The notes beneath the pieces were generated by a model. The model saw nothing but the letters and a program-made list of their open reading frames with translations, searched no databases and was not told where the DNA came from. Both the position numbers and the translations under genes were made by a program. Below are positions 24,574-32,987 of a stretch of 33,012 nucleotides of DNA, piece by piece. Source of the DNA: Lachnospiraceae bacterium. GTDB lineage: Bacteria > Bacillota > Clostridia > Lachnospirales > Lachnospiraceae. The stretch is from contig CAAFXE010000031.1 of assembly GCA_900766915.1 (NCBI GenBank), positions 1-33,012 of the forward strand. The letters run 5' to 3'. Position 1 is the first letter of the stretch, and each line of letters opens with the position of its first letter.

Positions 24574-25515
24574 ATGATGCAAGATAAAACAATGGATGCC
24601 ATCATTCCGGTCTACCATCCGGGGAAGGAATTTTATCTATTACTGGAAAGACTGCATAACCAGACGGTACCGCCACGTAAGATCATTTTGATGAATACGG
24701 GAGATGCCCCCTGGAAGGAAGAGGTGGAAAAACGCTTTCCCTTATGTGAGGTTCATCCGGTAAAAAAAGAAGAGTTTGACCATGGCGGAACGAGACATCT
24801 GGGCACCACATTTTCAGATGCTGATTACCTTCTTTTTATGACTCAGGATGCCTTACCGGCAGATCATGCTCTGGCAGAAAATCTGATTTCGGCTTTCTCC
24901 TGGGATGAAGGAATTAAGGTGGCTTATGCAAGGCAGCTTCCCAATGCTGCCTGCAGGGAAATTGAAAAGTATACAAGAAGCTTTAATTACCCGGCAGAGT
25001 CAGGGGTCAAATCTGTGGAGGATCTGCCGATGCTTGGAATCAAAACATTTTTCTGCTCCAATGTATGTGCCATGTATGAAAGAAAGACCTATGATGCCAT
25101 GGGAGGTTTTACAAGAAGAACCATTTTCAATGAGGATATGATCTACGCAGGCGGACTGATTAAAAATGGCTATAAAATTGCTTATGTGGCAGAGGCAAAG
25201 GTGATTCATTCCCATAATTATAATGCGGTGGAGCAGTTTCACAGAAATTTCGATCTGGCGGTATCCCAGGTGGATCACCCGGAAGTTTTTCAGGGAATCC
25301 GATCAGAGAAAGAGGGAATCCGTCTGGTGATAAACACGGCAAAGCATCTTTTCAAGGTGAAAAAGCCCTGGCTTTTGTTTCCACTTGTGACCACCAGCGC
25401 AGGAAAGATCCTTGGATATAAGTTTGGACAGAATTATCGTAGACTTTCTGACGATTTTCGATTAAAATGTACCATGAACCCATCTTATTGGAGGAACGTT
25501 CATGAAGAAGATTAA
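24574..25515 (+). CDS. GT2 family glycosyltransferase (RfbF/rhamnosyltransferase-like)
   Basis: 313 residues. The GT-A domain opens DAIIPVYHPGKEF (8-20). The motif FDHGGTRHLG (68-77) and the metal site MTQDALPAD (89-97) are typical of the bacterial rhamnosyltransferase subfamily, followed by FNEDMIYAGGL and a conserved HSHNY. It lies behind the LCP gene's terminator, so it may have its own weak promoter or rely on read-through; none is obvious. The stop overlaps the next gene by 14 nt. ATGs at 24574 and 24577 are both possible. Confidence 0.87.
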   Translation: MMQDKTMDAIIPVYHPGKEFYLLLERLHNQTVPPRKIILMNTGDAPWKEEVEKRFPLCEVHPVKKEEFDHGGTRHLGTTFSDADYLLFMTQDALPADHALAENLISAFSWDEGIKVAYARQLPNAACREIEKYTRSFNYPAESGVKSVEDLPMLGIKTFFCSNVCAMYERKTYDAMGGFTRRTIFNEDMIYAGGLIKNGYKIAYVAEAKVIHSHNYNAVEQFHRNFDLAVSQVDHPEVFQGIRSEKEGIRLVINTAKHLFKVKKPWLLFPLVTTSAGKILGYKFGQNYRRLSDDFRLKCTMNPSYWRNVHEED

Positions 25516-26344
25516 AATGCTTGCGTTGCTGGCAGTCGCAGGTGTCGCTACTTTGGGCTGTCAAAAAGCAGAGAATACCTCCGGGAAGCAGCAGGCTTTA
25601 AAACAGGAGGGAATGGAGCTTCAGACCGCAGGGGATTATGAAGGTGCTATTGCCAAATATGAAGAAGCTTTAAAGTGTGCCGATATGGAGGTAGGACCGG
25701 GAGAGATCGACCTTGCCTTCTATAAAGCATCTGCCCAGTACCGAAGCGGTGATCTGGAGGGAGCTATAGAGACCTTTTCCGCTGTGTTGGATTTTAAAGA
25801 GGATGTCAATGCTTATCTTGGCAGAGGTCTGTTGTATTTGAAAGCAGAGGATGCAAAAAATGCAGAGGACGATCTTAATAAGGCATTAAAGGAAACCAGT
25901 GATCCCATGATCAAGGGAATCATATATCAGGTGGTGAATCAGCCGGAGAAAGCAAAAGAAAATTTTGAAAAGGCCAAAAAGGAAGGCAATGAAGAGGCTG
26001 CATACTATCTGGCAAAAGTTTATGAGGCAGAAGGTGACCAAAATTATGCCATGATTCTTCTGGAAGAATATCTGGCAGGTGGAAAAGCCGGAGCCGAAGG
26101 GTATCTGACAGTGGCTCACACCTATTTTGCAGAGGGCAGGTATGAGGAAGCACTTGGTATCCTGCAGGAAGGGATTGCCCTAGGAGAGTCAGGAGCCTTA
26201 AAAAATCTTATGCAGGAGGAAATTGCCTGCTATGAACAGCTTGGCAACTTTGAGGCAGCCAGGGAAACAGCAGCCGCTTATCTGGAAAAGTATCCGGAGG
26301 ATGCAGCCATTCAAAAAGAATACGAATTTTTAAAATCAAGATAA
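25502..26344 (+). CDS. Tetratricopeptide-repeat lipoprotein
   Basis: 280 residues. The signal peptide ends in TLGC (lipidated Cys20). About six TPR-like helical pairs span residues 32-275, for example GDYEGAIAKYEEALK and EGRYEEALGILQEGIAL. It is likely an outer-face membrane-tethered scaffold for protein-protein contacts, possibly for the glycan or cell-wall machinery encoded upstream. The start lies inside the preceding glycosyltransferase gene (14-nt overlap), with TGGAGG a few bases upstream, so the two are probably translated together. The pyrF gene begins 19 nt after its stop, which could allow joint transcription. Confidence 0.85.
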   Translation: MKKIKMLALLAVAGVATLGCQKAENTSGKQQALKQEGMELQTAGDYEGAIAKYEEALKCADMEVGPGEIDLAFYKASAQYRSGDLEGAIETFSAVLDFKEDVNAYLGRGLLYLKAEDAKNAEDDLNKALKETSDPMIKGIIYQVVNQPEKAKENFEKAKKEGNEEAAYYLAKVYEAEGDQNYAMILLEEYLAGGKAGAEGYLTVAHTYFAEGRYEEALGILQEGIALGESGALKNLMQEEIACYEQLGNFEAARETAAAYLEKYPEDAAIQKEYEFLKSR

Positions 26345-26363
26345 ATTAAAGGAGAAGATTGTT

Positions 26364-27290
26364 ATGATCAACAAACTGGTAGACAAAATTCAAAAAACAC
26401 ATGCACCCATCGTGGTAGGACTGGATCCTATGTTAAATTATGTGCCGGAGCATGTACAGAAGGTAGCCTTTGCTGAGTATGGAGAAACACTGGAAGGTGC
26501 TGCAGAAGCAATCTGGCAGTTTAATAAAGAAATTATTGATAAAACTTATGATCTCATTCCGGCAGTGAAACCGCAGATCGCTATGTATGAGCAGTTTGGT
26601 ATTCCGGGAATGATCGCCTATGAAAAAACAGTAAGCTATGCCCAGGAAAAAGATCTGGTAGTCATCGGTGATATTAAACGTGGTGATATCGGTTCTACTT
26701 CTGCAGCATATGCAGTAGGTCATCTTGGAAAAGTAAAAGTGGGAAACAATACCTTCAGCGGATTCCATGAAGACTTCGCTACGGTAAATCCGTACCTTGG
26801 TTCTGATGGTATCAAACCTTTCATTGATGTATGTAAAGAAGAAAAGAAAGGTCTCTTTATTCTTGTAAAAACTTCCAACCCATCCTCAGGAGAATTCCAG
26901 GATCAGCTCATTGATGGAAAGCCATTATATGAACTGGTAGGCGAAAAAGTTGCTGCATGGGGCGAGGAACACATGGGCGATAAATACAGCTATATCGGAG
27001 CAGTTGTAGGTGCTACTTATCCGGAAATGGGGAAGGTCCTTCGTAAAGTGATGCCAAAATCCTTCATCCTGGTACCGGGCTATGGTGCACAGGGCGGACA
27101 GGGCAAGGATCTGGTACATTTCTTTGACGAAGACGGACTTGGTGCCATCGTAAACTCCTCCAGAGGTATCATCGCAGCTTACAAGCAGGAAGCATATGCA
27201 AAATTCGGTGCTGAAAACTTCGGTGATGCATCCAGAGCAGCCGTGGAGGCGATGATCGCAGACATCCATGGAGCACTGAATAATAGATAA
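26364..27290 (+). CDS. pyrF: Orotidine 5'-phosphate decarboxylase
   Basis: 308 residues. It makes UMP from OMP, the last step of de novo pyrimidine synthesis. It has the long (type II) form of the TIM-barrel enzyme, with VVGLDP near 17-22, KPQIAMYEQFG (69-79) and the catalytic charged network DIKRGD (D103, K105, D108). PGYGAQGGQG and NSSRGI form the C-terminal phosphate-binding loops. AAGGAG precedes the ATG. It leads the cluster pyrF-pyrK-pyrD-pyrE, an order common in Clostridia. Confidence 0.96.
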   Translation: MINKLVDKIQKTHAPIVVGLDPMLNYVPEHVQKVAFAEYGETLEGAAEAIWQFNKEIIDKTYDLIPAVKPQIAMYEQFGIPGMIAYEKTVSYAQEKDLVVIGDIKRGDIGSTSAAYAVGHLGKVKVGNNTFSGFHEDFATVNPYLGSDGIKPFIDVCKEEKKGLFILVKTSNPSSGEFQDQLIDGKPLYELVGEKVAAWGEEHMGDKYSYIGAVVGATYPEMGKVLRKVMPKSFILVPGYGAQGGQGKDLVHFFDEDGLGAIVNSSRGIIAAYKQEAYAKFGAENFGDASRAAVEAMIADIHGALNNR

Positions 27291-27367
27291 TTAATCGGTA
27301 ATTCAGAATTTACAGACACCTGCAAAATCATATTACCAATTATTTGATAGATGATACAGGAGGACAT

Positions 27368-28150
27368 ATGGCAGATAGAAAAAAAGAAAATGCGGTGGTA
27401 GTTTCGCAGGAACAGCTGGCAGAGGGAATCTTCAGCATGTGGCTTCGCACAGAAGCTTCCCAGAGTGCGGTACCGGGACAGTTTATTTCCATGTATACCA
27501 ATGACGGCAGCAAGCTGCTTCCAAGACCTATCAGCATTTGTGAGATCAATAAAGCAGACGGCACCTTAAGAGTTGTTTACCGCGTAACCGGAGAAAAGAC
27601 AGGTACCAAAGAATTTTCCATGGCAAAAGCCGGAGATACCATACCGGTCATCGGACCTTTGGGAAATGGTTTCCCATTAGAGAAAGGGGAAGGAAAAAAA
27701 GCATTTCTTATGGGCGGCGGTATCGGTGTACCACCGATTCTGGAGCTTGCAAAACAGTTAAACGCAAAAAAACAGATCGTCGTTGGGTATCGGGATGAGC
27801 ATACCTTCTTAAGAGAACAGTTTGAAGAAAATGGTGAAGTTTATATTTCCACAGAGGATGGAAGTGTAGGAACCAAAGGAAATGTCATGGATGCGATCCG
27901 TGAAAACGGATTACATGCAGATATCATTTATGCCTGCGGACCGACTCCAATGCTCCGTGCCATCAAAAATTATGCAGAGGAAAACGGTATTGAGTGTTAC
28001 ATTTCCCTGGAAGAGAGAATGGCTTGCGGTATCGGTGCATGCCTTGCATGTGTATGTAAGTCAAAGGAAAAGGATCACCATACCAATGTAAATAACAAGC
28101 GAATCTGCAAGGATGGTCCGGTATTCCTTTCTACGGAGGTGGAAATCTAA
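27368..28150 (+). CDS. pyrK: Dihydroorotate dehydrogenase B, electron-transfer subunit
   Basis: 260 residues. It passes electrons from the PyrD FMN through FAD and a [2Fe-2S] centre to NAD+. Seen motifs are RPIS for FAD (53-56), GGGIGVPP (116-123), YACGPTPML in the NAD domain, and cluster Cys residues C220, C225, C228 and C247. AGGAGG at 27358-27363 fixes the ATG at 27368; an in-frame TTG at 27344 lies upstream of it and is rejected. The stop codon shares one base with the pyrD start, as expected for subunits made in equal amounts. Confidence 0.96.
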   Translation: MADRKKENAVVVSQEQLAEGIFSMWLRTEASQSAVPGQFISMYTNDGSKLLPRPISICEINKADGTLRVVYRVTGEKTGTKEFSMAKAGDTIPVIGPLGNGFPLEKGEGKKAFLMGGGIGVPPILELAKQLNAKKQIVVGYRDEHTFLREQFEENGEVYISTEDGSVGTKGNVMDAIRENGLHADIIYACGPTPMLRAIKNYAEENGIECYISLEERMACGIGACLACVCKSKEKDHHTNVNNKRICKDGPVFLSTEVEI

Positions 28151-29052
28151 TGAACATGAGTGTAAAGATCGCAGGTGTGGAATGGAAAAATCCTGTAACC
28201 GTTGCTTCCGGAACCTTTGGTTCAGGAGCAGAGTTTGAAGAATTTGTAGATCTAAACAGATTGGGAGCAGTCACCACCAAAGGTGTGGCAAATGTTCCCT
28301 GGGCCGGAAACCCGACACCACGTGTGGCTGAGACCTACGGCGGCATGATGAATGCAGTGGGCTTACAAAATCCGGGGATTGATCTGTTTTGTAAAAGAGA
28401 CATCCCATTCCTGAAAAAATATGATACAAAGATCATTGTAAATGTCTGTGGAAAATCCACCGAAGATTACTGTGAGGTTGTGGAAAGACTGGCAGATGAA
28501 GCTATCGACATGATGGAAATCAATATTTCCTGTCCAAATGTAAAAGAAGGCGGTATTGCTTTCGGTCAGAACCCAAAAGCAGCAGAGGATATCACCAAAG
28601 CTGTGAAAAAATATGCAAAGCAGCCGGTAATCATGAAGCTTAGTCCAAATGTAACAGATATTACAGAGATGGCAAAAGCAGTGGAAGCCGGTGGTGCAGA
28701 TGCAGTTTCCCTGATCAATACCCTGACAGGTATGAAGATCGATATCAACCGCAGACAGTTTGTGATTGCAAATAAGACCGGCGGTGTATCAGGCCCTGCC
28801 ATTCACCCCATCGCAGTACGCATGGTTTATCAGGTAGCGAATGCCATCAATCTGCCGATTATTGGTATGGGTGGTATTGCCAGTGCGGAGGATGCCATTG
28901 AAATGATCCTGGCAGGTGCCAGTGCAGTATCTGTAGGAACTGCTAATTTCTATAATCCTGCAGTGACCATGGAAATTGTAGACGGCATCGAAGCATATAT
29001 GAAAAAATACGGTTTCGAAAGTGTAGACCAGATGGTAGGACTTGTAAAGTAA
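28150..29052 (+). CDS. pyrD: Dihydroorotate dehydrogenase B, catalytic subunit
   Basis: 300 residues; FMN TIM-barrel of class 1B that oxidises dihydroorotate to orotate in the cytosol. It opens with VASGTFGSG (18-26), then TTKGV (42-46) and NISCPNVKEGG with the catalytic base Cys128, as in NAD-linked 1B enzymes (1A also has Cys; class 2 has Ser). GMGGIASAEDA and ASAVSVGTA form the FMN phosphate site near the C-terminus. It forms a heterotetramer with PyrK, encoded immediately upstream. Confidence 0.96.
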   Translation: MNMSVKIAGVEWKNPVTVASGTFGSGAEFEEFVDLNRLGAVTTKGVANVPWAGNPTPRVAETYGGMMNAVGLQNPGIDLFCKRDIPFLKKYDTKIIVNVCGKSTEDYCEVVERLADEAIDMMEINISCPNVKEGGIAFGQNPKAAEDITKAVKKYAKQPVIMKLSPNVTDITEMAKAVEAGGADAVSLINTLTGMKIDINRRQFVIANKTGGVSGPAIHPIAVRMVYQVANAINLPIIGMGGIASAEDAIEMILAGASAVSVGTANFYNPAVTMEIVDGIEAYMKKYGFESVDQMVGLVK

Positions 29053-29137
29053 ATGAAGAATCCATTTGCAAATTAGATTTTACATGTGCCTGGAAAGCAC
29101 GGAATAGATACGAAAATTCAAAAAGGAGAAATAGACA

Positions 29138-29818
29138 ATGGAACAGTATAAGAAAGAGTTTATTGAATTCATGGTTGAGAGCAAGGTTCTCAAATTCGGC
29201 GAATTCACATTAAAGAGCGGCAGAAAATCTCCATTCTTTATGAATGCAGGTGGATATGTGACAGGCTCTCAGCTAAGAAAACTGGGTGAATATTACGCAA
29301 AGGCGATCCATGACAAATATGGTGATGACTTTGATGTATTATTTGGACCGGCTTACAAGGGAATTCCACTGGCGGTTGTAACTGCGATTGCATACAGTGA
29401 TCTTTATGGAAAAGAAGTTCGTTACTGCTCCGACCGTAAGGAAGAAAAAGATCACGGTGCAGATAAGGGAAGCTTTCTTGGAAGCAGCTTAAAAGACGGT
29501 GACAGAGTTATTATGATCGAGGACGTGACTACTTCCGGAAAATCCATGGAAGAGACTGTACCGAAGGTAAAGGGAGCAGCCAATGTAGAGATCAAAGGTC
29601 TCATGGTATCCTTAAACCGTATGGAAGTAGGAAAAGGCGGAGAAAAATGTGCTTTGGATGAAGTGAAAGATTTATATGGATTTGAGACAGCAGCCATTGT
29701 TACCATGGAAGAAGTTGTAGAATGTCTGTATAACAAGGAAGTCAATGGCGAAGTTCTCATCGATGACACATTAAAGGCAGCCATTGATGCATACTATGAA
29801 CAGTATGGTGTAAAATAG
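29138..29818 (+). CDS. pyrE: Orotate phosphoribosyltransferase
   Basis: 226 residues; joins orotate to PRPP to form OMP. The flexible-loop motif RKEEKDHG (100-107) and the PRPP-binding signature VIMIEDVTTSGKS (124-136) are clear, as is FTLKSGRKSPFF near the N-terminus. The 85-nt gap after pyrD shows no clear terminator or promoter; AAAGGAG lies close before the ATG. It completes the pyrimidine block with pyrF, pyrK and pyrD. Confidence 0.96.
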   Translation: MEQYKKEFIEFMVESKVLKFGEFTLKSGRKSPFFMNAGGYVTGSQLRKLGEYYAKAIHDKYGDDFDVLFGPAYKGIPLAVVTAIAYSDLYGKEVRYCSDRKEEKDHGADKGSFLGSSLKDGDRVIMIEDVTTSGKSMEETVPKVKGAANVEIKGLMVSLNRMEVGKGGEKCALDEVKDLYGFETAAIVTMEEVVECLYNKEVNGEVLIDDTLKAAIDAYYEQYGVK

Positions 29819-29829
29819 GAGGTTTTTCC

Positions 29830-29982
29830 ATGAACGAGAAGCTTTATAAAACCATGGGAGTTGCCGGTGCGGGAAATCTCACCATTGGTATCATTTCAAT
29901 TGTAACAGGGGTTGTCAGTGGGATCCTGCTGATCATCAGCGGAGCCAGACTTTTAAAGAAAAGATCTGAGATTATATTCTAA
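29830..29982 (+). CDS. Small membrane protein, 50 residues, unknown function
   Basis: An open frame with a very good ribosome binding site, TAGGAGG, that overlaps the pyrE stop, and an ATG 6-7 nt further on. The product is MNEKLYKTMGVAGAGNLTIG at the start, one hydrophobic Gly/Ile/Val-rich helix of about 25 residues (12-40), and a basic tail LLKKR near the C-terminus. Its TAA overlaps the next ATG by one base (TAATG), so translation is coupled to the VanZ-family gene. I do not recognise a family. The spacing and overlaps make it a real gene and not a chance frame. Confidence 0.75.
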   Translation: MNEKLYKTMGVAGAGNLTIGIISIVTGVVSGILLIISGARLLKKRSEIIF

Positions 29983-30446
29983 TGAATAAGAATGCGAAAC
30001 ATCACAGGTACGCATTATGGGGAGGCAGAGTTTTGTTTTTTCTGTATATAGCAGGACTCTGCTATTTCCTGTTTTTTGCGGAAAACTATGGTAGAACCAT
30101 GGAATTGGAACATTACCGGTACAATCTGGTACCGTTGAAAGAAATAGAAAGATTTTGGAAATATCGAAAAGAGCTGGGAATCCATTCCTTTTATAACCTG
30201 GCAGGAAATATCCTGGCATTTGTCCCTGCAGGTTTTTTCCTTCCCGTGCTGTGGAAAAATAAAAGAGGGTTTTTGTTTACCGTATGTGTCACATTTCAAA
30301 TGAGCCTTCTGGTGGAGCTTTTGCAGCTGATTTCACGGGTAGGCAGCTTTGATGTGGACGATCTTTTACTAAATACGCTGGGAGGAGCCCTGGGGTATCT
30401 TATTTTAACAATGATTACTAAATGGAGGAAGCATGAGACGATATAG
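29982..30446 (+). CDS. VanZ family membrane protein
   Basis: 154 residues with four hydrophobic segments (about 14-32, 72-90, 97-118, 127-145). Family blocks are YNLVPLKEI (47-55), FYNLAGNILAFVPAGFFLP (70-88), Glu112 in LLVELLQL and DVDDLLLNTLGGALGY (124-139). VanZ of enterococci gives low-level teicoplanin resistance by an unknown mechanism. Chromosomal homologues are common in Firmicutes and mostly uncharacterised, so a resistance role should not be assumed. It overlaps its neighbours on both sides (1 nt and 14 nt). Confidence 0.87.
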   Translation: MNKNAKHHRYALWGGRVLFFLYIAGLCYFLFFAENYGRTMELEHYRYNLVPLKEIERFWKYRKELGIHSFYNLAGNILAFVPAGFFLPVLWKNKRGFLFTVCVTFQMSLLVELLQLISRVGSFDVDDLLLNTLGGALGYLILTMITKWRKHETI

Positions 30447-30753
30447 ATCTTACAAATTTACAGACAAGCATCACTCCAGAGGCGGTATCCGTTCATCCGC
30501 TGCAGCAGTTCTTGCGCTGGGCTTTACAGCCTCAGCCGTGACTTTGTCCTATCTGTTTGCAGGCGAAGGAGCTAATTATCTGGCAGTGATGGGATTTTGT
30601 GCAATCATATGCTGCATCTATGGAGTGATCGTTGGAAAGAAAAGCTTTCAGGAAGAGGAATGTTACTATCTGTTTTCCTGGATTGGGACAATCGTAAATG
30701 GCATTCTGACCTGTTTTTGGGTCGCTTTATGCGGTATTGGATTATTCATGTAA
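30433..30753 (+). CDS. Small membrane protein (DUF6142-like)
   Basis: 106 residues with a basic N-terminus (YRSYKFTDKHHSRGGIRS) and three membrane helices, at about 24-44, 48-66 and 80-104. The length, the TDKHHS-type start and the three helices match a family of unknown function seen in Lachnospiraceae (DUF6142, from memory). The start overlaps the VanZ-family gene by 14 nt, with GGAGG about 7 nt before the ATG. No function can be proposed beyond membrane location. Confidence 0.72.
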   Translation: MRRYRSYKFTDKHHSRGGIRSSAAAVLALGFTASAVTLSYLFAGEGANYLAVMGFCAIICCIYGVIVGKKSFQEEECYYLFSWIGTIVNGILTCFWVALCGIGLFM

Positions 30754-30766
30754 GGAGCATTTTTTT

Positions 30767-32839
30767 ATGAAGTGTAGAGAAATTTACAAAGAACAAAATG
30801 AGGCAGTAGCAGAACGTTTCGATCTTTCCATGGACAGGATCCATGAGATCTGTCAGGAAGAATTAAAGGATCAGAATTTTCAGGAATATTTCAGAAGAAC
30901 TGCCGCCTTTATCGGACAGATCGAGACACTTTTTGGAAAGATTGAAAATGACTGGTTAAAGGGTGCCTCTTTAGAAGAGCTGCAGGCAGTCAACAAAGAA
31001 CTTTATGAGGATATCCTGCCGGAAAATTATGAGACCAGCTTTGCAAACCCGGATTACAGTGTTTCGAAACTGGGCGATGAATTTGGTAAACTTTTCAGTT
31101 TCGTTTATACGGAAATCAGAGGCATGATCGTTTATGCATTTGAGGAAAGAAAAGAGGAAATCACCATTCTATGTGAGCTTTTTATCCAGCTCTATACCTG
31201 TTTTGAAGAGGAGATACCATCCTATGAGGAGGTAAAAGAGATCGTTTACTGGCATGTCAGTGACTACTGTGATGTGAAGCTGGAGCAGCGGGTAGCAGAA
31301 CAGCTGGATCCCGAGAGAAGCTTTGCTAAAGACATTATCATGGAGGAAGATCTTACAAATTCAAGATATCTTTATTTGTTTGGTGAATATGTTTCCGACA
31401 GTGAGATCAAAACAGCAGAATTTTTAAATACACTGCCGGAGGAAGAAATTAAAAAGCTTGCCGGAACCTTTACAGAAGGCTATCGTCAGGGTTTTGTGGC
31501 AGCGGGAATTGATCTGTCTAAGAAAAAATCAGTGAATGTACGCTACAATCTGGGATTTGAGCGTATCGTCAAAGAAGCAGTGAAAATGTTTCAGGAAATG
31601 GGATTGGAATCTGTCATCTACCGTGCTGCTGTAGCTTCTGTGAACAGGAGACAGGCGATGAAGATCGGCTACTATGGATGTATTGCCAACCCTCAGTATG
31701 AATATGACCATCGGGCAGATGAAGCTTTATATCTTGATAAGGCTTTTGTGGAGAGAAAGCTTGGAGCACTTCGTCATGCCTATGACCTATGCAAAGACCT
31801 GGCAAGAGTCCATGCAGGTCCGGCAGTATTAGAAGTTTTCGGAGAGCTTCCGTTTGCTCCCCATGCAAAAGAAACTGCCTGCTCCTTAAATGAAAAGCAG
31901 CAGAAATTAGCTGTGTATTATCAGAGTAATTCCGGTCAGATGGTAAACGAATATATTCCGGGAGATGAGCGTAGCTTTACGATCATGGCGCTTCCGGTGC
32001 CTGCTGTTGGAGAACAGTTTGAAGAAATTTTCGAGGAAATCGTAAAGATCAACACTCTGGATTACAAGCTATATCAGAGGATTCAGCAGTGTATCATCGA
32101 TGCACTGGATACAGGTGTGGCAGTTCACATTGTGGGAAAAGCGCCGAACTGTACCGATCTCACCGTAAAACTTCATACTTTAAATAACCCGGAAAAAGAG
32201 ACGATCTTTGAAAACTGTGTGGCAGATGTGAATATCCCGGTAGGAGAAGTATTTACCTCTCCGGTACTGGAAGGAACCAACGGAATCCTTCATGTCAGCG
32301 AAGTGTTCTTAAATGAATTAAAATATGTGGATCTGAAGGTTGAATTAAAGGACGGCATGGTTAGCGGCTACTCCTGTGGAAATTTTGAAAATCCGGAAGA
32401 CGGAAAGAAATATTTCCTGGAAAATGTCATGTATCACCACGATACTCTGCCGCTGGGCGAATTTGCCATCGGAACCAATACCACAGCCTATGTGATGGCA
32501 GAAAAATATGGTATCGCAGATAAGCTGCCAATCCTCATTGCAGAAAAAATGGGTCCCCATTTCGCACTGGGAGATACCTGCTACAGCTTTAGCGAAGAGC
32601 AAAAGATCTACAATCCTGACGGCAAAGAGATCGTAGCGAAGGACAACAGCTGCTCGATCCTTCGAAAGGAAGATATGTCCAGGGCATATTTTAACTGCCA
32701 TACAGACATTACCATTCCTTATCGGGAACTGGATCTCATTGAAGTCATCAGGGCGGATCACTCCACGGTGGACATTATTCGCGATGGAAGGTTTGTACTG
32801 CCCGGCACGGAGGAACTCAATCGGCCTTTTGAGGATTAA
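30767..32839 (+). CDS. M29-type aminopeptidase with long N-terminal extension
   Basis: 690 residues. The C-terminal ~330 residues show the metal and catalytic set of the M29 (thermophilic metalloprotease) aminopeptidases: E494 in GEVFTSP, E565 in LGEFAIGTN, H598 in MGPHFALG, Y606 in GDTCY, and H645/D647 in CHTD. Characterised M29 enzymes have about 400 residues. Here an extra N-terminal region of about 250-300 residues, helical and acidic with no motif I know, is fused in front. It is probably a cytosolic zinc or cobalt exopeptidase. AAGGAG at 30752-30757 overlaps the previous stop and fixes the ATG at 30767, nine bases on; an upstream TTG in the same frame is rejected. Confidence 0.82.
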   Translation: MKCREIYKEQNEAVAERFDLSMDRIHEICQEELKDQNFQEYFRRTAAFIGQIETLFGKIENDWLKGASLEELQAVNKELYEDILPENYETSFANPDYSVSKLGDEFGKLFSFVYTEIRGMIVYAFEERKEEITILCELFIQLYTCFEEEIPSYEEVKEIVYWHVSDYCDVKLEQRVAEQLDPERSFAKDIIMEEDLTNSRYLYLFGEYVSDSEIKTAEFLNTLPEEEIKKLAGTFTEGYRQGFVAAGIDLSKKKSVNVRYNLGFERIVKEAVKMFQEMGLESVIYRAAVASVNRRQAMKIGYYGCIANPQYEYDHRADEALYLDKAFVERKLGALRHAYDLCKDLARVHAGPAVLEVFGELPFAPHAKETACSLNEKQQKLAVYYQSNSGQMVNEYIPGDERSFTIMALPVPAVGEQFEEIFEEIVKINTLDYKLYQRIQQCIIDALDTGVAVHIVGKAPNCTDLTVKLHTLNNPEKETIFENCVADVNIPVGEVFTSPVLEGTNGILHVSEVFLNELKYVDLKVELKDGMVSGYSCGNFENPEDGKKYFLENVMYHHDTLPLGEFAIGTNTTAYVMAEKYGIADKLPILIAEKMGPHFALGDTCYSFSEEQKIYNPDGKEIVAKDNSCSILRKEDMSRAYFNCHTDITIPYRELDLIEVIRADHSTVDIIRDGRFVLPGTEELNRPFED

Positions 32840-32928
32840 GTCACCCACCAATTTTTACTTTTTAGCTTTTAACTCACGCCCAAGAAACTACGATTACCCC
32901 ACTTCGCAGGCTCCATCCTCCTCAACTA

Positions 32929-32987
32929 AGTCTAAGTATCACTAGCCACTCGCAGGAGAGCCTGCTTCGCGGAGTGATACTAAGACT
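32929..32987. repeat. Inverted repeat with inner hairpin in the 3' non-coding end
   Basis: Left arm AGTCTAAGTATCACT (32929-32943) and right arm AGTGATACTAAGACT (32973-32987) pair over 15 bases with one mismatch. Inside lies a perfect GCAGG-AGAG-CCTGC hairpin (32952-32965). No T-run follows, so a simple terminator is unlikely. The rest of 32840-33012 contains no credible gene. Confidence 0.7.

Noticed and set aside
27292..27342. Inverted repeat TAATCGGTAAT/ATTACCAATTA between pyrF and pyrK
   Set aside because: One mismatch, AT-rich, a loop of about 29 nt and no T-run make it too weak to call a terminator or attenuator.
27368..28150. PyrK, an FAD/[2Fe-2S] protein, as the missing electron donor for RfbH
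   Set aside because: It is translationally coupled to pyrD, has the standard DHOD-B motifs and lies about 25 kb away; there is no evidence for a second partner.
29982..30446. VanZ-family gene as an antibiotic-resistance determinant
   Set aside because: No vanH/A/X or other resistance genes are present. Chromosomal VanZ-like proteins are common and mostly of unknown role.
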